Positions 28,496-36,353 of a DNA stretch of 64,000 nt are shown piece after piece. The notes under the pieces are model-generated. The model searched no databases. It saw nothing but the letters and a program-made list of their open reading frames with translations, and was not told the origin of the DNA. The position numbers and the translations under genes are program-made. Origin of the DNA: Comamonadaceae bacterium (GTDB taxonomy: Bacteria; Pseudomonadota; Gammaproteobacteria; Burkholderiales; Burkholderiaceae_C). Position 1 is the stretch's first letter. Each line of letters opens with the position of its first letter. The DNA is taken from positions 88,269 to 152,268 of the forward strand of contig CANGPN010000006.1 of NCBI GenBank assembly GCA_947456305.1, given 5' to 3'.

Positions 28496-29364
28496 CACCT
28501 GAACTCATGAGCGAAGGCGCAGCGCGGCTGGAGAAGCACAAATTCAAACAAGTACAGTCGCCATCGTCAGGGGACCGCGATGCCAGTTATTCACGCATAC
28601 ACACGCCAGGCGAATTGGATCTGACACACGGACGCATTCTGTATCTGGAAGATGTGAACGTCAGCTTTGATGGATTCAAAGCCATCAACAATTTATCTCT
28701 GGACATTGGCGTGGGTGAATTGCGTTGCATCATCGGCCCCAATGGCGCAGGCAAAACCACCATGATGGACATCATCACGGGCAAAACCAAGCCGGATTCA
28801 GGTCAGGTATTTTTTGGCAGCACCATCGATTTGTTGCGACACAACGAACCTGAAATTGCACAAATGGGCATAGGCCGGAAATTTCAAAAGCCCACGGTGT
28901 TTGAACACCTCACGGTGTTTGAAAACCTGGAGTTAGCCCTCAAAACCGCTAAAGGCGTGGCGGCATCCATGTTGTTCAAACTCAAAGCTGAACAAAAAGA
29001 CCGCTTGAGCGAAGTGCTGCACACCATCCATTTGGAAAACCACTTATTGCGTCAGGCAGGCAACCTGAGCCACGGCCAAAAGCAATGGCTGGAGATTGGC
29101 ATGTTGTTGATGCAAGACCCCAAGCTGTTGCTGCTGGATGAGCCGGTGGCGGGTATGACCGACCAAGAAACCGAACGCACTGCGGAATTGTTTTTATCAC
29201 TCAAAGGCAAACATTCGCTGATGGTGGTGGAACATGACATGGCGTTCATCCGGCAGATTGCAGATGTGGTCACCGTGTTGTGCGATGGGTCTGTGTTGGC
29301 CCAAGGCTCGTTTGATGATGTACAAGATGATGAACGCGTCATCGAAGTTTATTTGGGGCGCTAA
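28492..29364 (+). CDS. urtD: Urea ABC transporter ATP-binding protein UrtD
   Basis: This 290-residue LivG-type ATPase has Walker A GPNGAGKTTMMDIITG, signature LSHGQKQWLEIGML, Walker B LLLLDEPVAGM and a switch VEHDMAFI. The first 40 residues before the ABC domain are a charged extension common in UrtD. It forms the nucleotide-binding pair with UrtE. Confidence 0.96.
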   Translation: MTPELMSEGAARLEKHKFKQVQSPSSGDRDASYSRIHTPGELDLTHGRILYLEDVNVSFDGFKAINNLSLDIGVGELRCIIGPNGAGKTTMMDIITGKTKPDSGQVFFGSTIDLLRHNEPEIAQMGIGRKFQKPTVFEHLTVFENLELALKTAKGVAASMLFKLKAEQKDRLSEVLHTIHLENHLLRQAGNLSHGQKQWLEIGMLLMQDPKLLLLDEPVAGMTDQETERTAELFLSLKGKHSLMVVEHDMAFIRQIADVVTVLCDGSVLAQGSFDDVQDDERVIEVYLGR

Positions 29365-29367
29365 AGC

Positions 29368-30060
29368 ATGCTGGCGATTGAACACATACACCAATACTAT
29401 GGCGGCTCTCACATACTGCGAGATGTCAGCTTGACGGCCAAAGCCGGTCAAATCACAGTGCTTCTGGGCAGAAACGGCGTGGGCAAAACCACTTTGCTCA
29501 AAGCCCTGATGGGGCTGGTGCCGGTACGCGAAGGCCACATCAGTTTTCAAGGCCACACCATCACCAATGCCACACCTTATGAACGGGCTCGGGCGGGCAT
29601 TGGTTATGTGCCGCAAGGCCGTGACATCTTCAACCGCTTGACCGTGGAAGACAACTTGCGCATGGGGCTGGCCACTCAGCCTGCATCTGCGGATATTCCT
29701 GCTGAACTGTTTGAGTTGTTTCCTATCCTGGACCAAATGCGCAATCGGCGTGGGGGTGACTTATCCGGCGGTCAACAACAGCAACTCGCCATTGCCCGTG
29801 CATTGGCAGGTAAACCTAAATTATTGGTATTGGATGAACCCACAGAAGGTATTCAACCCAGCATTATCAAAGACATCGGTCGCGTCATACAACGGCTTGC
29901 CGCTAGGGGTGATATGGCGATTTTGCTTTGTGAACAGTATTACGACTTTGCCGAGGAACTGGCTGATCAATACTTGGTAATGGAACGCGGTGAGGTCATA
30001 GCCAGCGGTCCGGGCTCTGAAATGAAAGCCAAAGGTATTCGCAAACTGGTGTCTATTTGA
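29368..30060 (+). CDS. urtE: Urea ABC transporter ATP-binding protein UrtE
   Basis: This 230-residue LivF-type ATPase has Walker A GRNGVGKTTLLKALMG, signature LSGGQQQQLAIARAL, Walker B LLVLDEPTEGIQPS and CEQYYDFA in the switch region, a UrtE hallmark. Last gene of urtABCDE; a weak hairpin follows. Confidence 0.97.
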   Translation: MLAIEHIHQYYGGSHILRDVSLTAKAGQITVLLGRNGVGKTTLLKALMGLVPVREGHISFQGHTITNATPYERARAGIGYVPQGRDIFNRLTVEDNLRMGLATQPASADIPAELFELFPILDQMRNRRGGDLSGGQQQQLAIARALAGKPKLLVLDEPTEGIQPSIIKDIGRVIQRLAARGDMAILLCEQYYDFAEELADQYLVMERGEVIASGPGSEMKAKGIRKLVSI

Positions 30061-30125
30061 TACCGCTTGTTTGCAGTATTCACCGAAACCGTTAACGCAT
30101 ACGCTGTGAAAACTGACGGGTGTTG

Positions 30126-30148
30126 GGTGTTCCGGATAAACACCTTTT
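30126..30148 (+). terminator. Weak terminator-like hairpin after urtE
   Basis: GGTGTT and AACACC form a 6-bp stem with a 7-base loop followed by TTTT. A second hairpin CTTGGC/GCCAAG lies at 30181-30197 without T tract. Termination is likely but weak. Confidence 0.45.
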
Positions 30149-30241
30149 GAATAAGTGCATACTGTCGTGAGTTCCTAACGCTTGGCATTCAGCCAAGATT
30201 AGATTGAATATCAACACAGCAGTACAGGGCAGGACAGCGAG

Positions 30242-31486
30242 ATGGAATTGCAGACGGAATTATTGAGTGGCTTTGCCACGGCCATCGGTATTGGTTTATT
30301 GATAGGCACCGTCAGAGAAAAACTCCACAGTTCGCAAACATTGACTTCAGGTATCCGTACCCACGCCTTATTGGCAGTGATCTCAAGTGCAGCCATGAGC
30401 ATCAGCGCCACCGCTTTTCTCGTCACCTTTGTCATCGTTGGTGCGTTAGTGGTGGTGGCTTATCGCCACAATATGCAGACCGACCCCGGTATGACTGGCG
30501 AAGTGTCTTTGCTGGCCACCGCCATGTTGTCAGCCTTAGCCAGTCAAGACCCTGTACTGGCTTCTGCGTCAGGCGTGGTCGTCGCCGGTTTGTTATTTGC
30601 CAAGATACCGTTGAGGCGGTTCAGTCGTGAGATGCTCAGCACCACCGAGTTGCAAGACGGTTTGTTGCTGTGCGCTGCTATTTTGGTGGTGCTGCCCTTG
30701 CTGCCTAAGCAACCCGTTGATCCCTGGGGTGCGCTTCAGCCTTACGCCTTGTGGCGTATTGTGGTGCTGATCATGGGTGTGGGCATGCTTGGACATATCG
30801 CATTGCGCGTAGTGGGTACGTTTTGGGGATTGCCGTTGACAGGTTTTTTCTCCGGTTTTGTATCGTCTACAGCAGCGTCAGCGACTTTCGGGTACCAGGT
30901 CAAGCAGCAACCTGACTTGCTCGGTGTGTCAGTGGCCGCTACGTTGTTATCCAATGTGGCTTCAGTGGGATTGTTGGTTTTGGTTTTACAAGTCAGCGCA
31001 CCAGAGTTTTTGCAAATCACATGGCCGCCCCTGGCCGCTGCCATTGCTTGCTTGCTGCTGACGTCATTGTTCTGGTTACGCCACAGCAATGTGCATGGCG
31101 TTACATCCATGCAATTGACCGCACATGCTTTCAATCTGCGATATGCCTTGATGATTGCCATTGTCATCAGCCTGGTGCTTTTACTTTCGGCAGTGATGGG
31201 TGAATGGTTAGGTGAGGCCGGTGCGATTGCTTCTGCTGTGCTTGTAGGACTGGGTGAAATTCACGCGGCAGGTATCAGTCTGGCGCATTTGAGTCGCTTA
31301 CCTGAGCATTCCAATTTACATTTGATTTGGGGTTTGTGGGGAGTGTTGACTGCGAGCACTTTGTCCAAATCGGTGTTAGCAACTATCAGCGGCGGTTGGC
31401 AATTCGGCTGGCGTGTGGCTTCAGCGCTGGTGCTGATGTTGTGTGCGTTTGCAGCCACTTTGCTGTGGTGCCAGCCCGGGCTTTGA
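30242..31486 (+). CDS. MgtC/SapB-DUF4010 family membrane protein
   Basis: This 414-residue protein has about 11-12 membrane segments. The N-terminal part (LLSGFATAIGIGLLIGTVRE, SGIRTHALLAVISSAAMS) is MgtC/SapB-like, and the remainder, with TGFFSGFVSSTAASATFGYQ, matches the DUF4010 pattern. Such proteins are annotated as possible ion or Mg2+-linked transporters, but none in this subgroup has a proven substrate that I know. It stands alone between urtE and a convergent small gene. Confidence 0.85.
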   Translation: MELQTELLSGFATAIGIGLLIGTVREKLHSSQTLTSGIRTHALLAVISSAAMSISATAFLVTFVIVGALVVVAYRHNMQTDPGMTGEVSLLATAMLSALASQDPVLASASGVVVAGLLFAKIPLRRFSREMLSTTELQDGLLLCAAILVVLPLLPKQPVDPWGALQPYALWRIVVLIMGVGMLGHIALRVVGTFWGLPLTGFFSGFVSSTAASATFGYQVKQQPDLLGVSVAATLLSNVASVGLLVLVLQVSAPEFLQITWPPLAAAIACLLLTSLFWLRHSNVHGVTSMQLTAHAFNLRYALMIAIVISLVLLLSAVMGEWLGEAGAIASAVLVGLGEIHAAGISLAHLSRLPEHSNLHLIWGLWGVLTASTLSKSVLATISGGWQFGWRVASALVLMLCAFAATLLWCQPGL

Positions 31487-31534
31487 TCATGCCGGCACCC
31501 GACAGTGGTGTAGGGGGATCTGCCAAGTGAAAGT

Positions 31535-31954
31535 TTATGGCTTAGGTATGGCGTCCAACTGATCGTTCATCAGTTGCATCATGGACTGCATCATGACCTT
31601 GTGCTTTTCCATCATTTGATGATGTTTTTTGGAGGATTTTTTAACGCCAGCCATGCAATGCATCTCTCCCGCCGCATGACCACTCATCATTTGCATGCTT
31701 TCACGCATGACTTTCATCTGTTCTTTCATCAGTGCTTGACGCTCTGTGTCCGTGGAGGCTGCTGATATTTTTAGGTGCATGTCTTTCATGGCTTGCAGCT
31801 GAGTGTCCATTTTTTTCATCATGTCCGTGTGGCTGCCGGCGGATCCCGCAGTTGCAGAAGGCATGTCGTGCATAGAGTGATCGGTTTCGGCATAAGACAA
31901 ATGCGTCAGTCCAGACAACACAGCGATCAATGAGATTTTCCGGAAGTAGTTCAT
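31535..31954 (-). CDS. Met/His-rich small exported protein
   Basis: This 139-residue protein has a signal peptide (NYFRKISLIAVLSGLTHLSYA) and a mature part very rich in Met, His and Lys (MMKKMDTQLQAMKDMHLK, MMSGHAAGEMHCMAG, KKHHQMMEKHKVMMQSMMQL). This composition suits a periplasmic Cu(I) or Ni binder, such as CopC/PcoE- or CzcE-type helpers, but no family was recognised. The ATG at 31954 is preferred over the frame start at 32008 because it gives a normal signal peptide. It lies 125 bases downstream of ureD on the same strand. Confidence 0.75.
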   Translation of the reverse strand: MNYFRKISLIAVLSGLTHLSYAETDHSMHDMPSATAGSAGSHTDMMKKMDTQLQAMKDMHLKISAASTDTERQALMKEQMKVMRESMQMMSGHAAGEMHCMAGVKKSSKKHHQMMEKHKVMMQSMMQLMNDQLDAIPKP

Positions 31955-32079
31955 AAGCTCTTTCTGTGGGTATGCGCCCGGCAGTATGGTCGGACAACAG
32001 GTAACCATTATGTGCTTTTAGAGCACACTCAGCTTTGCGCTAGGTCAATCTCTGGGCAAGTAATAAAGTGAGTCAAACA

Positions 32080-32910
32080 CTACATCGCCCAGATGCGGGG
32101 GGGCACAGCGGGCAGGCCCCAGCATTGGTGACGCCATTGCAACCAGACAGTGCGCAGCAAGTCCATGGCACTTTCCACTTGCGCGCAAAGCACACGAACC
32201 ACCACCACGCGTGCATCTGGAGAGGTCACACCAGCGTGTAGGCGCAATGTATGGGCTTCGCACACATCGCGAGCTAGGGCGACAACGTGCTCGCGTGTTA
32301 CATCATCCATGGCAGTGCCTTGGGCAAAGACCAGCGTCGATTGACAACTGTGACCGTTGAGTCCCAGTGGGCTATGGAGCAAGCGCTGATCATTAGCAGC
32401 TACCAAGCCTCGTTCTAGCCAGACATTCGCAATTTCCAAATGTTGTTGAAATTGGCCTGTGACAAAGGGTTGATCAGCATGCGGCAGACCCAAAGCGGTG
32501 ACATCCCAGGCCATGAGTTTGCTGCCCGGCGCCATGTGAAATACCGCTTGGTTATGCGCCTGACAGCCGTTGTAGGCCAGCGCCTCCAGGGGCAGCCATT
32601 CCAGACTAGCGCCTTCATGTAAGCGGGCGTGTACCTCTTGAAGCGCAGTCTTTGCATCCGAGCCATAAAAACGCGTGGCACCGGGCGTGGTGATCAAGGC
32701 GTGCGAACCGGTTTGTAATTCGATGTCTATGAGCAATTCATCGCCGCCCACAAGACCTGAAGGCGGGTGCACCAGTATGTTGTGACAAACAAGGTCACCT
32801 TCCGGGTAAAGGCTTTTCAGAATACGCAGCGGTCCCTGGTGTTCATGGCGAGCCACACAACGCTCGCTTTCAACGCTGTAGTCAACCCGGAGTTTGGCCT
32901 GCCATCCCAT
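32080..32910 (-). CDS. ureD: Urease accessory protein UreD
   Basis: This 276-residue protein is a clear UreD: QGPLRILKSLYPEGD, HPPSGLVGGDEL, TTPGATRFYGSD, EWLPLEALAYNG and GPGSKLMAWDVTALG-like core (PGSKLMAWDV). UreD is the scaffold through which Ni2+ and UreF-UreG reach apo-urease. It is separated from ureABCEFG by about 8 kb of urt and other genes, and starts 8 bases behind the stop of a ZIP-like transporter gene, so it seems to be expressed with that gene. Confidence 0.95.
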   Translation of the reverse strand: MGWQAKLRVDYSVESERCVARHEHQGPLRILKSLYPEGDLVCHNILVHPPSGLVGGDELLIDIELQTGSHALITTPGATRFYGSDAKTALQEVHARLHEGASLEWLPLEALAYNGCQAHNQAVFHMAPGSKLMAWDVTALGLPHADQPFVTGQFQQHLEIANVWLERGLVAANDQRLLHSPLGLNGHSCQSTLVFAQGTAMDDVTREHVVALARDVCEAHTLRLHAGVTSPDARVVVVRVLCAQVESAMDLLRTVWLQWRHQCWGLPAVPPRIWAM

Positions 32911-32918
32911 AGGATTCT

Positions 32919-34304
32919 TTACTCAATGAGCTTGAATCCTACTGCAGTGACAAAACCGATCAATGTTGAAAATCCAGCCATATTGGGGGTGGACAAATGG
33001 GCGGCTTCAGGGAGCATCGCTGAACCTATCATGGTGAGCATGGCACCAGCTGCTATACCCTCCACCACCACCATAGCCGAGTGAGGAATAGATTCACCGA
33101 CATAAGCGCCAAAAGCTGCACCGACTGCACAAATCACGGTCAATGTGGCCCATAACAAAATGATTTTGCTTTTGGAAAAACCTTGTTGCTTCATATTGAC
33201 GCTGGCAGACAAAGCCTCAGGAAAGTTTGAGAGAAATAAAGCGCCTACCAGTGTCAATGGCATGACATCAAAAAAAGACAGCGGCAAGCCAGTTGCTGCT
33301 TTGGTTGTTACCAATGACAGCATGACCGTGCCAATCACAAAGCTCTCAGGAATCACATCCAGCAAATTGCCCAGCCAGATGGCCATACCTGCGTTACTGT
33401 GCTCTTCTTTCATACTGTTCAAATCGCTGGCGCTGGGGATTTCAGTCCCGCCGGTGCGCAATGCGTCAATCGCCAAGTTTGCCCATTTCTGTTTGGCAAC
33501 TGCAGCCTGGTCCAAGTGGCGTTGATTCTCCAAAATACGCTCAGAGGCCAAATCACGGACGGTGACTGCAAAATCAGGATGAAGTTTTGCAAAGTATTCA
33601 TATTGCGCTTTGTGCAGTACCAGCAATTCAGCCGCACCGTGTTCAGCAACAGCAGTGGTGGTATGGGATTGCCGGGCAAGAAAGGACACTTCGCCAAGCA
33701 AATCACCGCGTTCTGCCGTCCTTGAACTTCCGTCGGTGTGTGTCAGGGTCAGGCTACCGGCGCGAACTACATAAAGTTCGTTTGAATCGTCGCCTGCGTT
33801 GAACAATGTCTCGCCCTGGACAATGAATTTGGGATGCAGCATTTTGAGTAGTTCATTCATTAGCTCAGGCGACATGCTGCTGAAAAAAGAAGAATTACCG
33901 ATGGACTGCATCAATTCAGCCCTGCGTTTGTTTTTGTTTTTAGCATGCTGCGCAATCACATAAGCGCCTTTTCGTAAATAACCGCCATGGCTGCTGAGTA
34001 GCTGGTCAAGCACGATGAAAATAATACCGCCGCCAATCAATGACACCAGCAATGTGATGAAGTGGTGAACCTCGACGCTGCGGTCTGCCATATCTGCGTG
34101 AGCCAAGGCCTCTACGGTAGGCGATACCAGTTCTATGGCTAACGCAGAGATCAAAGCACCTGCACCAAAGCCGCAGAGTGCGCCAACGGTGGCGTTTGAC
34201 ATCGGTGTACTAAGACCGACGATAGCGCCCAGAATCATGGAGCCGGCGGCAATTGCACCCAAAATAGCCGCCCATATCAGCAATGTATTTCCCAGATCGC
34301 CCAT
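32919..34304 (-). CDS. ZIP-like transporter with inserted cNMP-binding-like domain
   Basis: This is a 461-residue protein. Residues about 8-105 and 305-461 are membrane segments with ZIP-family-like motifs (GNLLDVIPESFVIG, LSNFPEALSAS, a late MLTMIGSAMLPEAAH). Between them lies a soluble domain (about 140-255) that reads as a cyclic-nucleotide-binding fold: GETLFNAGDDSNELYVVRAG, RGDLLGEVSFL and TTAVAEHGAAELLVL. The usual Arg of the phosphate-binding cassette is His here (SHTTTA), so cNMP binding is uncertain. It has a good ribosome binding site (GGAG). It precedes ureD by 8 bases, and metal import for urease is a tempting but unproven role. Zn, Ni, Mn or Fe substrates are all possible. Confidence 0.8.
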   Translation of the reverse strand: MGDLGNTLLIWAAILGAIAAGSMILGAIVGLSTPMSNATVGALCGFGAGALISALAIELVSPTVEALAHADMADRSVEVHHFITLLVSLIGGGIIFIVLDQLLSSHGGYLRKGAYVIAQHAKNKNKRRAELMQSIGNSSFFSSMSPELMNELLKMLHPKFIVQGETLFNAGDDSNELYVVRAGSLTLTHTDGSSRTAERGDLLGEVSFLARQSHTTTAVAEHGAAELLVLHKAQYEYFAKLHPDFAVTVRDLASERILENQRHLDQAAVAKQKWANLAIDALRTGGTEIPSASDLNSMKEEHSNAGMAIWLGNLLDVIPESFVIGTVMLSLVTTKAATGLPLSFFDVMPLTLVGALFLSNFPEALSASVNMKQQGFSKSKIILLWATLTVICAVGAAFGAYVGESIPHSAMVVVEGIAAGAMLTMIGSAMLPEAAHLSTPNMAGFSTLIGFVTAVGFKLIE

Positions 34305-34379
34305 GTCATCTCCTTCAGTTCACAGCTAGTCCACTCACGATGCGTTAAAAGGCAAGCGATGGAATGCGCCAAATTCGAT

Positions 34380-35327
34380 TCAAGAGGGTTCTTGGTCCAG
34401 ATTTTTTTCTTGCCGCACTTGCGCGGCAATCGCTTCAACCTGCTCGTCTGACATACCGTATTTAGCTTGCATATTTTTCAAGTGAGCTGCTTCCTCTTCA
34501 GTCACGACGCCATCTGCCAATACTTCACGGATTTCCATTTCATACATGGCTTCGCGGCGACTGACTTGGGTGGTGTAAGCGGTAGACACCACACCGGTCA
34601 AAATGGCTGCCAATGCTATGGCCAGTATTTGAGTAACGATGACAAGAATCACCCCGGGGAAAGTGACTGGATCGACGTTACCCCATCCTGAAATGATGGT
34701 GATGACAAACCAATGCATGGCAGCTGGAATGGAGGGAAACACCTCAGGCTGATCGTGGCCTTCGATGATGTAGATCAGTGATGAAAACAATAAACCGCTG
34801 ATTAACAATAAAAACAAGGCTGATGAAAATGAATCTCTCTCTGATTTGATAGCCTCGAACATATCGTCCATGGCGCTGTTGTAGCGAGACAATTTAAAGA
34901 TACGCAACAAGCGGAACATGCGAAGAACGCGTAAGTCTGTGCCGGGTAATAGCAATTGCAGGTAAAAGGGCACGGTGCTGAAAAAATCAACCAGACCGAA
35001 GAAGCTGAAGATGTAGCTTTTGCGGCCTTCCCAGGCGCTGCCGCCTTCGGCAACCAATTTTTGGGCGTAAGACCAGACGCGAAGTACATATTCAATAGAA
35101 AAGATGCCGACACTGAACAAATCAAAATAATGAAAATAGTGTCCCCACTCCTCATGTATGTCAGGTACGGACTCCAAAATAATGGCCACTACATTCAGTA
35201 CCACCAGCAAGGCAATGAATATTTCACAGAACCGGCTTGCCGGTTCACTGACATCGCCTTCTAGTATGCGGAAAACACGCGATTGAATGCGTTGATAAGC
35301 GGATTGGGGAACAGTAGAGCTAGCCAT
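34380..35327 (-). CDS. Voltage-gated-type ion channel with SGWGN filter
   Basis: This 315-residue channel has one voltage-sensor/pore unit: S1-S3 about residues 32-125, a charged S4 DLRVLRMFRLLRIFKLSR (131-148), S5 about 168-188, the pore loop at 200-220 with filter ISGWGNVDP (212-220), S6 228-250, and a cytoplasmic tail with an EF-hand/TerB-like motif LADGVVTEEEAAHLKNMQAK. Potassium channels normally have TVGYGD; here Tyr is Trp and Asp is Asn, so selectivity is unclear. Its ATG overlaps the stop of the previous channel gene by one base (TAATG). Third and last channel of the operon. Confidence 0.88.
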   Translation of the reverse strand: MASSTVPQSAYQRIQSRVFRILEGDVSEPASRFCEIFIALLVVLNVVAIILESVPDIHEEWGHYFHYFDLFSVGIFSIEYVLRVWSYAQKLVAEGGSAWEGRKSYIFSFFGLVDFFSTVPFYLQLLLPGTDLRVLRMFRLLRIFKLSRYNSAMDDMFEAIKSERDSFSSALFLLLISGLLFSSLIYIIEGHDQPEVFPSIPAAMHWFVITIISGWGNVDPVTFPGVILVIVTQILAIALAAILTGVVSTAYTTQVSRREAMYEMEIREVLADGVVTEEEAAHLKNMQAKYGMSDEQVEAIAAQVRQEKNLDQEPS

Positions 35328-36346
35328 TATTTCAATTTACCTTGAGCCTGATCCAACATGGTCTGGACTTCTTTATCACTTAAACGGAATTGCGCTTGTA
35401 AGCGTTTGAGCGTTTCGCGCTCGGCATCGGTCACTACACCATCTGCCAGCACATGAAGCAATTGCGCTTTGTAGGCGGATTTTTTACGAGATAACTGGTT
35501 TGAAAAGGCCGAGGCCACGATACCCGTCATGATCGCCGCCATACAAACACCGAGAAAACCTGTGAGTAATGCGACGATTTCACCGCCCTTAGTCACCGGT
35601 TCAATATTGCCGTAGCCTGAGGTAATAGTCACAATCGCCCAGTAAATGGCGTGAGGTATGGTGCCGAACTGTTCAGGCTGGGCATGACCTTCCGCAAAGT
35701 GCATCAAAGATGCTGAAACTATGGTGGCAATCAGTAGCAAGAATGCGGCGGAGCCAAAAGCTCTTCGCTCAGAATACACTGCAGAAAACAAATCTTGCAG
35801 TGCAGAGTTGTATTTCGAGAGTTTTAAAATACGCAACAAACGCAGCACGCGCAAAATGCGCAAATCCAGTGTTGGAAAAAACACATGCATGTAGTAAGGC
35901 ATGGTGGCGAAGAAGTCCACCAGGCCGAACGGGCTGAAGATGTAACCGCGTCTGCCTTTCCAGGCGCTGTCTGAAAATTTCGCACCAAGTGACCAGACAC
36001 GCAAAATATATTCAAGCGTGAAAAACATCACACTCCAAAATTCAAGTTCGTGAAAAAAATCTTTGAATTCAGCGTGCACCTCAGGCACAGAATCCAATAT
36101 CACAGCTGAACAGTTCACGAGAACAACAACGGTGATTAGCCATTCACAATATTTAGATAAAAACTGATCCGGAGAACCATCAAGAATTTCCATGACAGTT
36201 TGACGCAGACCGGGCTTGGCTATAACAGTTTCATTCATAACAGTAGAAGAGACGGAGATGGGGGCGGCAGTCTGCAAAGCCTCCCCGCACTGGTGGCAAA
36301 AGAGATGGTCTGACGGGTTGTCAGACTGGCACACTGGGCAATTCAT
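35327..36346 (-). CDS. Zinc-ribbon voltage-gated-type ion channel with SGYGN filter
   Basis: This is a 339-residue protein. Residues 1-22 form a zinc ribbon (CPVC at 3-6, CHQC at 17-20). After a short linker comes a complete six-helix channel unit: S4 DLRILRVLRLLRILKLSK (161-178), pore loop with filter TSGYGNIEP (242-250), S6 about 256-281, and a tail motif LADGVVTDAERETLKRLQAQ similar to the other two channels. Asn replaces the filter Asp. The start codon is coupled to the upstream channel gene (7-base gap). A zinc-ribbon fused to a bacterial channel could sense metal, redox state or bind a partner. Confidence 0.88.
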   Translation of the reverse strand: MNCPVCQSDNPSDHLFCHQCGEALQTAAPISVSSTVMNETVIAKPGLRQTVMEILDGSPDQFLSKYCEWLITVVVLVNCSAVILDSVPEVHAEFKDFFHELEFWSVMFFTLEYILRVWSLGAKFSDSAWKGRRGYIFSPFGLVDFFATMPYYMHVFFPTLDLRILRVLRLLRILKLSKYNSALQDLFSAVYSERRAFGSAAFLLLIATIVSASLMHFAEGHAQPEQFGTIPHAIYWAIVTITSGYGNIEPVTKGGEIVALLTGFLGVCMAAIMTGIVASAFSNQLSRKKSAYKAQLLHVLADGVVTDAERETLKRLQAQFRLSDKEVQTMLDQAQGKLK

Positions 36347-36353
36347 GCAAGAC

